Below are positions 1 through 8,731 of a stretch of DNA of 64,000 nucleotides, piece by piece. The notes beneath the pieces were generated by a model. The model was not told where the DNA came from, did not search any database, and saw nothing but the letters and a program-made list of their open reading frames with translations. Positions within the stretch are counted from its first letter, which is position 1. Each line of letters opens with the position of its first letter. The translations under genes were made by a program, and so were the position numbers. This DNA is from Oscillospiraceae bacterium (GTDB lineage Bacteria > Bacillota > Clostridia > Oscillospirales > CAG-272): positions 1-64,000 of the forward strand of contig SVRL01000005.1 of assembly GCA_015064845.1 (NCBI GenBank), given 5' to 3'.

Positions 1-861
1 TGCGAAGATGCATTCAAGATCACTTCAGAAAAACAATGCGACGGTTATCGGCAGATCAATTTTACTTTTCAAAGTGAAAAGGAATATTTCGTGCCATGCG
101 CTTTACTGATTCCGGACGGTGTACCGAAACCACTTGCCATTTGCCTTCAAGGACATTCCACGGGAATGCACATTTCTTGCGGAGAAGAAAAATATCGCGG
201 AGACGCTCAGTTGATCCAAGGCGGGCGCGATTTTGCTTTGCAGGCAATCAAAGAAGGATACTGCGCGCTGATTATGGAACAACGCTATATGGGCAGTTGC
301 GGAAGCACGAACGACGGCTCCCCGCTTTGCGCAAGAAAAAACGCCGCGCTCCCTGCCCTGCTTCTCGGCAGAACGGCAATCGGTGAGCGCGTGTGGGACG
401 TACAACGCGCAATCGACATAACGGAAACCTATTTTTCGGAATATGCGGATATGAAAAATATTCTTTGCATGGGGAATTCCGGCGGAGGCACCGTTGCTTT
501 TTACGCCGCTTGCATGGATGACAGAATCAAAGTGTCTATGCCATCTTGCTCGGTTTGCGAATTTGAAGATTCTATCATTCCGTTTCATCATTGCGGATGC
601 AATTATATTCCATCCATTCGAAGATATTTTGAAATGGGCGATCTTGCCTGTCTGACGGCGGATCGCGCGCTTATCATCGTTTGCGGTATTCATGACCCCG
701 ATTTTCCTTTGGAAGGTGTTTTGAAAAGTTATGAACGAGCAAAAAACGCATTCAAAACAAATGGCAGAGAGAAATTCTGTGTTTTGATCAAAGGAAATGA
801 AGGACACCGCTTTTATCCAGAAGAAGCATGGCCCGTCGCCAATATGCTTATGAGGAAATAA
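1..861 (+). CDS. alpha/beta hydrolase family protein (acetyl xylan esterase/dienelactone hydrolase-like), 5' end truncated by window edge
   Basis: Frame is open to base 1; GNSGGG nucleophile elbow, EQRYMGS region, C-terminal HD and GHRF segments. Confidence 0.75.
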   Translation, partial: CEDAFKITSEKQCDGYRQINFTFQSEKEYFVPCALLIPDGVPKPLAICLQGHSTGMHISCGEEKYRGDAQLIQGGRDFALQAIKEGYCALIMEQRYMGSCGSTNDGSPLCARKNAALPALLLGRTAIGERVWDVQRAIDITETYFSEYADMKNILCMGNSGGGTVAFYAACMDDRIKVSMPSCSVCEFEDSIIPFHHCGCNYIPSIRRYFEMGDLACLTADRALIIVCGIHDPDFPLEGVLKSYERAKNAFKTNGREKFCVLIKGNEGHRFYPEEAWPVANMLMRK

Positions 862-918
862 TGTTTCATGGTAAGATAAACGGGAATGAGCCCCCGAAAA
901 ATTTTGTGTAAATTCTGT

Positions 919-1371
919 TTACATCGCGTAATACTGATATTTTGAATCAATCATTTCCTTTGCTATTCGGACAAGCACTTCTCCCGCAAAAGTAATTGTA
1001 AATTCATGCGAAGTATAAATCATCCATTGTTTTGAACTGTCATAATAGTAGCTCTCAACGTACCACGGAAAATTATATCCGTCCCGATCAGCTTCATACA
1101 ATAATTTCCTTAAACTGACTTCTCTCGGTTCAGGTTTGTCATCTTGATCTTGAATGACGGTTGCGATATCAATCGATAAACGGCAAAGCGTTTCCTCTAT
1201 TTGATCGATGTTTCCATCATCGTATATTTTATCAAGATCGAAAGCTACGACCGGAATATCTTTCTCAATACGTTGAAGCGGATACCAATAATCAATCGAA
1301 TAATATGGCGAAGCGCTGAAATCCGACGTCAGATACGATTTTATCTGAGATAGAAACGCTTGTTTTTTCAT
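919..1371 (-). CDS. hypothetical protein (150 aa)
   Basis: Intact ORF, 4-bp ATGA overlap with the upstream gene. Confidence 0.65.
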   Translation of the reverse strand: MKKQAFLSQIKSYLTSDFSASPYYSIDYWYPLQRIEKDIPVVAFDLDKIYDDGNIDQIEETLCRLSIDIATVIQDQDDKPEPREVSLRKLLYEADRDGYNFPWYVESYYYDSSKQWMIYTSHEFTITFAGEVLVRIAKEMIDSKYQYYAM

Positions 1372-1955
1372 AAAGCTGCCTCCTTATGATAGCACTGCTC
1401 AACAACGGCATCATATTCTTTTTCATAGAACTCAAAATTACAGGTAGCAAACCATTCAATATTATTTTCATTCTGATAATAAGGATAAGTGTAGTTTATT
1501 CTTCTCAGATACAATTCCTCTGTCCAATGCTCGCTGATCCATTTTTGAAATTCCGAACTTTCGGGGTCAGATAATTCACAGCGGTTTCCATAAAGAATCC
1601 CGCTTCGTTTTTCTTCTTCAAAAGATTCTCCCGAATGATTTACTTTTCCGATACGTTTCCAGATGACTTTATGATTTTCTCTGACAATATCTGCCACGAT
1701 CAATATACAGGAAAAATCAAAATCATCGGGACAGCTCAAAATCGGCGTGATTGCCCTATTTTGATTCAATACAAATCGCATGAATTTGGCATCGCCTTCG
1801 TAATCGTAATCATCTGTCCAACAAATTTTCAATTCACAGACAGGCGATATGGATTGCAATACTTCGGCTTTTCCGAAAAGCCATTCACAGATATATTCAT
1901 GAAGCGGACGGCCATCAATGAAAAAAACTTGGTTTCTGATTTCTATTTTATTCAT
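1368..1955 (-). CDS. hypothetical protein (195 aa)
   Basis: Intact ORF with GGAT-type SD upstream; same operon direction. Confidence 0.65.
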   Translation of the reverse strand: MNKIEIRNQVFFIDGRPLHEYICEWLFGKAEVLQSISPVCELKICWTDDYDYEGDAKFMRFVLNQNRAITPILSCPDDFDFSCILIVADIVRENHKVIWKRIGKVNHSGESFEEEKRSGILYGNRCELSDPESSEFQKWISEHWTEELYLRRINYTYPYYQNENNIEWFATCNFEFYEKEYDAVVEQCYHKEAAL

Positions 1956-1991
1956 AAACCCAACATCCTTTCAGATTACAATTCAAAACAA

Positions 1992-2600
1992 TCATTTGAA
2001 ACGATATTCGGGAAGGCTGTTTTGCGCGCGCTGAAATAAGTCGCAAAGACAAAAATCAAACGAATCCCATTGTTCCTCTATACCGCACTGATCCCTCTTT
2101 GTCGTAAATACTCTTTGGGAATCGCAATCAATAAACATATCCGCTTCCCCTCCCGATTCATATTTCAATCGGTATGTACCGACTTTCAGCCATGTATCGG
2201 GAATATTGGCATGCCGTCTCAAATCTTCAATACGGATATCAAAGGGTTCTTCCATATCCGCAGGTCTTCCGAACGGTTGGGTTCTTGGAAGACCGTATAT
2301 TGTTATATTGGAACCTGCAAATGCAAATTTCGCCACGAATATTTTGAACATGAATAAATCCATTCCGTTCGAATAGCCGAGAAACTGTTTATACTGAACG
2401 GGTAAGGTATTCTTATATGCTTTTGACAGATATTCATCAATCAATTCGCTTGTAAGAGGCTGATACAATATATGTTGTGCTTTGGGGATTTTTCCGGGAT
2501 TGAATAATAACGTTCCGTTTTTTCGAATAACGGTATGATTGCTATGGTCTTTTTTAAGTTCATCCAGCAAAGAGAAAATTTTCATTTTGCCATTATCCAT
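1992..2600 (-). CDS. SMI1/KNR4 (SUKH)-like domain protein
   Basis: Motif LPVQYKQFLGYSNGMDLF..., typical of SUKH domains; SD AGAAGG upstream. Confidence 0.65.
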   Translation of the reverse strand: MDNGKMKIFSLLDELKKDHSNHTVIRKNGTLLFNPGKIPKAQHILYQPLTSELIDEYLSKAYKNTLPVQYKQFLGYSNGMDLFMFKIFVAKFAFAGSNITIYGLPRTQPFGRPADMEEPFDIRIEDLRRHANIPDTWLKVGTYRLKYESGGEADMFIDCDSQRVFTTKRDQCGIEEQWDSFDFCLCDLFQRAQNSLPEYRFK

Positions 2601-2615
2601 AATGTTTTCCTTCTG

Positions 2616-3290
2616 TTATATTTTCTTTTTTTGCATATAATCGTTTGCTTCCCTTACATAAGCTTCTGCCAATTCCGTAATTGCCGTATAATTTTCTTCC
2701 TTCAAAAGGTCTTTTCTGATGATCGAAGAGCCGATTCCGAAACCAAGCGCGCCCGCTTTCAGATATTCTTGCATATTATTGCAATCAATTCCGCCTACCG
2801 CCAGAAATCTGACGTGGGAGAGAGGCGCTTTGACTGCTTTCAGATAAGACGCCCCCATTGCATCCATCGGAAACAGCTTCACAAAATCCGCGCCTGCGCC
2901 ATGTGCCGTTTGAATTTCCGTCGGAGTCAGCGCACCGGGGATCGATACCATTTCCAATTCGTTCGTCTTTCGGATAACCGCGGCATCGGTATTGGGAGAA
3001 ATGATAAAAAGTCCGCCCGCGTTTTTTGTCAATTCCACTTGTTTTTCCGTGAGAACCGTTCCTGCGCCGATCAACATTTTACCATTCCAATGATTGGAAA
3101 GTAATTGAATTTGATTCGCAACCGTTTCATCCGAAATAATGCCGCTTGCATCGTAAGTGATTTCCATCAATCGGATTCCGCCGCGATACAATGCTTCCGA
3201 AAGCGGCAACAGCTGTTTTTCTTCCACGTTCCGAAGAATCACGATCAATTTTTCTTTTTCAATTGCTTGAATAGCAGTATTTTTCATCAT
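2616..3290 (-). CDS. 2-dehydro-3-deoxy-phosphogluconate (KDPG) aldolase family protein
   Basis: KDPG/KHG aldolase signatures LRNVEE, EITYDA, GAGTVLT, FVKLFPMDAMG (Schiff-base Lys), GGI. Start set at MMKNTAIQ overlapping the upstream stop. Confidence 0.9.
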   Translation of the reverse strand: MMKNTAIQAIEKEKLIVILRNVEEKQLLPLSEALYRGGIRLMEITYDASGIISDETVANQIQLLSNHWNGKMLIGAGTVLTEKQVELTKNAGGLFIISPNTDAAVIRKTNELEMVSIPGALTPTEIQTAHGAGADFVKLFPMDAMGASYLKAVKAPLSHVRFLAVGGIDCNNMQEYLKAGALGFGIGSSIIRKDLLKEENYTAITELAEAYVREANDYMQKKKI

Positions 3291-4504
3291 TGAATATCCT
3301 TTCCGAGCAAATAGAATTTTCGGTCGGGATACCAAAGAATTTTCTTTCCGTTCATATAGGTCATCGTGCCGTACATGGCAAGCTGTACGTCATCGCCGAG
3401 AATCACGTCTTCAGGTTTCAATTCCATGAAAACGGAATCGTTTTCTTTATCAAAACGGATGGGTTGATATTTGTTATCGGGATCAAAATAGCCAATTGCG
3501 CTGCGCAAAATATGACGGGGATAATACGGGCGGTTCAAATCACAAACACCGTGATACAACTGCATAAATCTGCCGTCCTTCAAATCATAGATAGGACAGG
3601 GAGAAAGCGGGTGTGTAAAAAACGTATGGTCGGAGAAAGTCAACGGACGGGGTTGCGTCCATGTTTTACCCATATCGGAAGATACGGAGAAAAAGATGCA
3701 ACCGAGATTGGTTCGCATAGAGCAAAAAATTCTTTGGTCGGGTAACAATACCAGCGAAGGTTCTTCAATTTTCCCGATTCTGCCACTTGGTCTGTAAACA
3801 TAAAGTCCTTTATCATCGGGCAAAATTTCAATTTTCAAGTCTTTGATTTCGGGATCATCGTCAATATTTTGGAAATGATAAAAAAATACGTGGACGCCGT
3901 TACGCATAGAAGGATCAATATAACGACTTGCAAATTTCGTAAATCCTGCCAGATAGGTTCCGTCGGGAAGCTTCAAAGGCAATTCGAACACGATATTATC
4001 CTGGATGTTCTCACGGAAATCATACGGTGTTTTGCGTTGCGGAATATCACCCGTTTCACTCCACGTTTCCCCGAAATCATCGGAATACATACAGGAAAAT
4101 GCGCCGGTGATCTGTAAAGCAATATCTGTAATTCCGATAATTTCCCGATAGTAAAACAGATAGATTCTGCCGGATTTGGAAACAATCGGAAATCCCCAGC
4201 TTCCCTGCGCATCTCTTTTTCCCGTTTCTTTGTCAAAATGCAGACAGCCAACGATGAATTTCGGTTCCGTCCACGTCTTTCCGCCATCCTTGCTCTTTGC
4301 CATCATGACGTGGTTATCTCCATTATTTTCGCACGTAGACTGCGTCCAGAACGCAATAAGTCCTCCATATCCTTTATGTTCAACAACGTATAAATGCACG
4401 TTATTATTATCATATTCCGTGCTTTGGGGAACGTATAAACGGTAATCGGGATTTGTGAATTGAATCTGTTTTTCAATCAATACACGGTCTTGTGATTCTG
4501 CCAT
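3287..4504 (-). CDS. Asp-box (BNR) beta-propeller protein, sialidase-superfamily-like, no signal peptide
   Basis: Three canonical Asp boxes: SKDGGKTW, SDDFGETW, SSDMGKTW. Confidence 0.75.
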   Translation of the reverse strand: MAESQDRVLIEKQIQFTNPDYRLYVPQSTEYDNNNVHLYVVEHKGYGGLIAFWTQSTCENNGDNHVMMAKSKDGGKTWTEPKFIVGCLHFDKETGKRDAQGSWGFPIVSKSGRIYLFYYREIIGITDIALQITGAFSCMYSDDFGETWSETGDIPQRKTPYDFRENIQDNIVFELPLKLPDGTYLAGFTKFASRYIDPSMRNGVHVFFYHFQNIDDDPEIKDLKIEILPDDKGLYVYRPSGRIGKIEEPSLVLLPDQRIFCSMRTNLGCIFFSVSSDMGKTWTQPRPLTFSDHTFFTHPLSPCPIYDLKDGRFMQLYHGVCDLNRPYYPRHILRSAIGYFDPDNKYQPIRFDKENDSVFMELKPEDVILGDDVQLAMYGTMTYMNGKKILWYPDRKFYLLGKDIQ

Positions 4505-4710
4505 CTGAAAATCCTCCTGTAACGAATTATTTGATACGTTGATTATATCATATTATCGTTTGAGGCGCAAGCAATATCTTCAAAAACATTTCGATTTTGT
4601 GTATGAAACAAGAGAAAATAACGAGAGGATATTGATAAACAAAGGAAAATATGGTATAATAACATTGGTTATTCCAATTGATCTTATATTTTATTTCAAA
4701 GGAGCGTTTT

Positions 4711-5499
4711 ATGGTAAGAAAAATATGTTATTTCAGTTCCGTATTCTTTGTTTCACTCATACTGCAACTCATAACTAATTTTGTTGATTCATTGGTAGCC
4801 ACCCTGCTGCAAATTGTAATATTTTTTCTCCTGTTCCCCTTTATTTCCTTTTTATCTGCAAGGATGTTTGCATCCCGGGATAAGAAAAAATGGGCACTTT
4901 CTCTTCTTTGCCCGTTTGTTTTGACGCTATCTTACATCGTATTATATTTAGGAAACTCGGACATATATCCGTATGCGCTGAAAATTTTCATTTGGAGCCA
5001 ATGCTGGTCTTTGTTGGGATTGATCAGAATCAGAAAAAAGGATTGCAAAGAAGTATTTCCTCAAACAACAGGAATAAAGAAAAAAATGTATTTGCATTGT
5101 CTCGGGCTGCCTGCCGTATACTGTCTGCTGTTCGCGCTCGGCTATTTTGCCTGCCGGATTTTTATGGAATCACTTGAAGGCGACTGGGGTGGATTTTTTT
5201 ACGTACTGTTATTTTTCGTACTTTATGTGCTTGTTTTGGCACCGGCAACGGCAATTTTCTATTGCAAAAAAATACATACGCTTGGATGGATAAAATATCT
5301 TTGTTGCATATATAATGCAATCATGACGGCAATGTATTTCCCCATGAGTATGTTATTCAGAGATATAACGGAAGCAATATTCAGCCTTCCAACACTTGCC
5401 GTAGGCCTTTCGAGTTTGATTTGCGGAATGGCTACATTGATTATTTACGATGCCAAACATCGTCAAGCAACTGCTCACACAAAATGTCTTGCCGATTGA
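4711..5499 (+). CDS. multi-TM membrane protein
   Basis: SD AAAGGAG 7 nt before ATG; about 8 hydrophobic segments; paralogous to 16371..16766. Confidence 0.7.
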   Translation: MVRKICYFSSVFFVSLILQLITNFVDSLVATLLQIVIFFLLFPFISFLSARMFASRDKKKWALSLLCPFVLTLSYIVLYLGNSDIYPYALKIFIWSQCWSLLGLIRIRKKDCKEVFPQTTGIKKKMYLHCLGLPAVYCLLFALGYFACRIFMESLEGDWGGFFYVLLFFVLYVLVLAPATAIFYCKKIHTLGWIKYLCCIYNAIMTAMYFPMSMLFRDITEAIFSLPTLAVGLSSLICGMATLIIYDAKHRQATAHTKCLAD

Positions 5500-5511
5500 T
5501 TCTAATGATTT

Positions 5512-5540
5512 GGGGTGCCATAAAACGGCACCCCACTTTT
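5512..5540 (+). terminator. rho-independent terminator
   Basis: GGGGTGCC-ATAAAAC-GGCACCCC followed by ACTTTT. Confidence 0.75.
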
Positions 5541-5672
5541 AATTCATCGAAAAACAATGCAGTTCTCAAAATATCAGTTGCAAATTCAGAAAATATATGC
5601 TATAATCTCAAAGAAGAAATTTTTACGCGTATCTAACCGCATAAGTATTGAATAAGGAGTAACTGTCAAATA

Positions 5673-6422
5673 ATGAAAATAAAATCATGGATAGAAAAAG
5701 AAAAAGAGGAAATACGAATTCTTTTAAGATCTATCCCTTCAACGGTTGTAACGCTTTTTGTTGTCAGCGTCATCTGTATGAATCTGCTTGCCAATAAAAC
5801 GCTCCTGCAACTGGAATGGATCGCACTTGACGGCGGAATTCTGATTTCCTGGCTTTCTTTTATGTGTATGGATATCATCACGAAGCATTTCGGACCGAAA
5901 GCTTCCAATACCGTTTCAGTTTTGGCATCGATGATCAATTTACTGACTTGTATGATCTTTTTTGTCGCAAGCATCATCCCCTCCAACGCAAACGATTACA
6001 GTGCGTTTGACGGAATTTTCGGAGGAACTTGGTTCATTTTGCTCGGCAGCACCATTGCCTTTCTGTCTTCTGCCCTCATCAATAACTTTTTGAATTGGAC
6101 AATCGGTAAAGCTTTTCATAAAAATCCGAACGGCAAATTTGCTTACTGTATGCAAACATATATATCTACCTTCATCGGTCAATTTTTGGATAATTTCATA
6201 TTTTCTTTAATCGTATTCGTCGGATTTGCGCCGATTTTTTGGGACGGATTTCATTGGAGCGTTTTGCAATGCTTTATGTGCGCATTGACGGGTGCTGTCG
6301 CGGAACTCCTGATGGAGATTTTCTTTTCTCCGCTCGGTTACCGCATCGTTTCCAAATGGAAAAGTGAAAATGTCGGCAAAGAATATCTGGAATATCACAA
6401 TCGTAGAAAGGAACAAAAATGA
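5673..6422 (+). CDS. VUT family (queuosine precursor/vitamin uptake-like) transporter
   Basis: DUF165/VUT-like features: MCMDIITKHFGPKASN, FIGQFLDNFIFSLIVF. SD AAGGAG. Confidence 0.8.
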   Translation: MKIKSWIEKEKEEIRILLRSIPSTVVTLFVVSVICMNLLANKTLLQLEWIALDGGILISWLSFMCMDIITKHFGPKASNTVSVLASMINLLTCMIFFVASIIPSNANDYSAFDGIFGGTWFILLGSTIAFLSSALINNFLNWTIGKAFHKNPNGKFAYCMQTYISTFIGQFLDNFIFSLIVFVGFAPIFWDGFHWSVLQCFMCALTGAVAELLMEIFFSPLGYRIVSKWKSENVGKEYLEYHNRRKEQK

Positions 6423-7072
6423 AAATTCTGATTACAGGAACAACTCAGGGAATCGGACGTGCAATCGCCGAAAAATTTTTGAAAAACAACCATGAAGTCA
6501 TTGGCATTGACCGTCAACCATCCAGTATTGCAGCTGAAAATTATACGCATTATATCTGTGATGTTCGGGATCGTTCCCTTTTACCCGAAATTGCAGGCGT
6601 TAATATCTTAATCAACAATGCGGGAACACAAAACGAAGATGATATCGACATTAACTTGAAAGGGTTGATCGGTATTACGGAAAAATACGGCATTCAGCCT
6701 CAGATTCGTTCCGTTTTGAATATCGGTTCCGCAAGCGCGCACACCGGCGCGGAATTTCCCGAATACTGCGCAAGCAAGGGCGGTGTCCTTGCCTATACAA
6801 AAAACGTCGCCATGCGCATTGCCAAATTCGGCGCAACTTGCAACAGTCTTGATCCCGGCGGCGTTCTGACACCTTTGAACGAATGCGTGATGAATGATCC
6901 CGTTTTATGGGAACAGATCATGAACGAAACTCCATTAAAAAAATGGGCAACCCCCGAAGATATTGCCGAATGGGCATATTTCTTAACCGTGGTCAATACT
7001 TTTTGCACCGGTCAGTGTATCCTCGTTGACGGAGGAGAATCCATCAATTACCATTTTATTTGGAAAGATTGA
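6419..7072 (+). CDS. SDR family oxidoreductase
   Basis: TGTTQGIG nucleotide-binding motif, NNAG, S...YCASK catalytic motif; ATGA overlap with upstream gene. Confidence 0.9.
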   Translation: MKILITGTTQGIGRAIAEKFLKNNHEVIGIDRQPSSIAAENYTHYICDVRDRSLLPEIAGVNILINNAGTQNEDDIDINLKGLIGITEKYGIQPQIRSVLNIGSASAHTGAEFPEYCASKGGVLAYTKNVAMRIAKFGATCNSLDPGGVLTPLNECVMNDPVLWEQIMNETPLKKWATPEDIAEWAYFLTVVNTFCTGQCILVDGGESINYHFIWKD

Positions 7073-7095
7073 AACATTTGAATACCGAAAATTCA

Positions 7096-7122
7096 AAAAG
7101 CGAGGAAAAACCTCGCTTTTTT
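7096..7122 (+). terminator. rho-independent terminator
   Basis: AAAAGCGAGG-AAAAA-CCTCGCTTTTTTC. Confidence 0.85.
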
Positions 7123-7254
7123 CTTGAACTATAGGAAATTGCTCCAAATCAACCTTGCCGTTGAGTAAATGCCAAGTCGGAACAAATTGAGATACGTGGC
7201 AACTATCAGCGGCGATTCGTAGATTTTTTGGATTTAACGATAAATATATAAAGC

Positions 7255-7581
7255 TCAAACGGAAACAGAACGCGTACGGAGCTTATCAAGCTTGGCATTG
7301 CGAAAGTAAAGCGCAACGTCTATTGTGATTTCAACAAAATTAACAACATAAAAGAAAAAGCTCAAAAAGAAGATAAATCCGCTGCTTCCAAGCGCGGCAA
7401 CCTGTATAATCTTACGCGCAATTCCGATTCCATATCCCAATAAAAGAAAAACTTCGAAAAACAGACTCTTGCCCTGTGCCGTTTTTGAAATCAGTGATTT
7501 CCGTATGGAAATCGGCCAAGAAAGACCGAAGCAAAAAATTGTCAGCGCCTCGAAAAAATCCGTAATCATATGCAACTCCAT
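7255..7581 (-). CDS. small membrane protein (PQ-loop/SemiSWEET-like?)
   Basis: 3-4 TM segments; start chosen at MELHMITDF. Confidence 0.55.
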   Translation of the reverse strand: MELHMITDFFEALTIFCFGLSWPISIRKSLISKTAQGKSLFFEVFLLLGYGIGIARKIIQVAALGSSGFIFFLSFFFYVVNFVEITIDVALYFRNAKLDKLRTRSVSV

Positions 7582-7699
7582 AAAAAACCTCCATTGATAT
7601 ACTTGATTTTTATTTACATTCATATTATAATACAAATACAGTTATATGTAAAATATATATTTTGCATTCCGTTTATATTAATTTGGTATGGTGAATTTT

Positions 7700-8590
7700 A
7701 TGAATATCAGTTATGATTATTATGCGATTTTTTACTACGTTGCCAAATACGGCAGCTTTACCAAGGCGGCAAACGCTTTACTTTTGAATCAACCCAATCT
7801 TACGCGTACGGTAAAAAGCCTTGAAGAAAAACTCGGAAGATCTCTCTTCGTAAGATCTAATAAAGGTGTGAAACTGACCCCTGCCGGAGAGATACTTTTC
7901 GAACATGTTTCTGCCGCTTTTGATCATTTTAATGCGGCAGAAGAGGAGCTCTCGTTAAATAAAAGCCTTGAAAGAGGTGTGGTTTCCATAGGGGTAAGCG
8001 AAATCGCGCTCAATCTTTATCTTTTACCGATATTGAATCTATATAAAACTACTTATCCCGGCGTTAAAATCAAAATTTCACATCTTTCCGCGCCCGGAGC
8101 AATCGCAAAACTCGGTAGCGGACTGATCGACCTTGCAATGTTTACAGCGCCGATGGAGCCAACACCGGAAATTGTCAGCAAGGAAATTACAAATTTCAAA
8201 GAAACCGTCATTTGCGGAGAAGCTTATCGAGATATTATCACGGAAAAGAAACTGACTTTTGCGGAAATTGTGCAATATCCCATTGTTTCATTTGGCAAAA
8301 AAACTTCAACGTATGATTTTTATTTTCATCTTTTCGGAAAATACGGACTTGATTTTACCCCCGATGTTGAAGCCGCAACGGCAGACCAAATCATTCCTCT
8401 CGTTCGGCATAATCTGGGCATAGGTTTTGTACCCGAACGTTTTTTGAGTGAAAAGAATATGGAAGGAATTTACCGCGTACCTTTGGCAGAGGATATTCCC
8501 ATACGGCAAATACTTCTCGCAAAAAAACGTTCCCATGCGCTCTCCATGCCCGCAAAAAGATTGGAACAGATGATACTTGACACCAAATGA
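7700..8590 (+). CDS. LysR family transcriptional regulator
   Basis: N-terminal HTH YYAIFYYVAKYGSFTKAANALLLNQPNLTRTVKSLEEKLGRSLFVRSNKGVKLTPAG. Alternative start at 7688. Confidence 0.92.
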   Translation: MNISYDYYAIFYYVAKYGSFTKAANALLLNQPNLTRTVKSLEEKLGRSLFVRSNKGVKLTPAGEILFEHVSAAFDHFNAAEEELSLNKSLERGVVSIGVSEIALNLYLLPILNLYKTTYPGVKIKISHLSAPGAIAKLGSGLIDLAMFTAPMEPTPEIVSKEITNFKETVICGEAYRDIITEKKLTFAEIVQYPIVSFGKKTSTYDFYFHLFGKYGLDFTPDVEAATADQIIPLVRHNLGIGFVPERFLSEKNMEGIYRVPLAEDIPIRQILLAKKRSHALSMPAKRLEQMILDTK

Positions 8591-8731
8591 ATATCCGACT
8601 TGGAGATTTTTATTTTTTATACAAACGGGCAATGAACGATATCCTCTTGTTTTTCAAACACGGATATGGTATAATCAATACACACGCGAAAATCTTTCAT
8701 ATTTTTCAAAAAGAAACGGACGGTAACCGAA

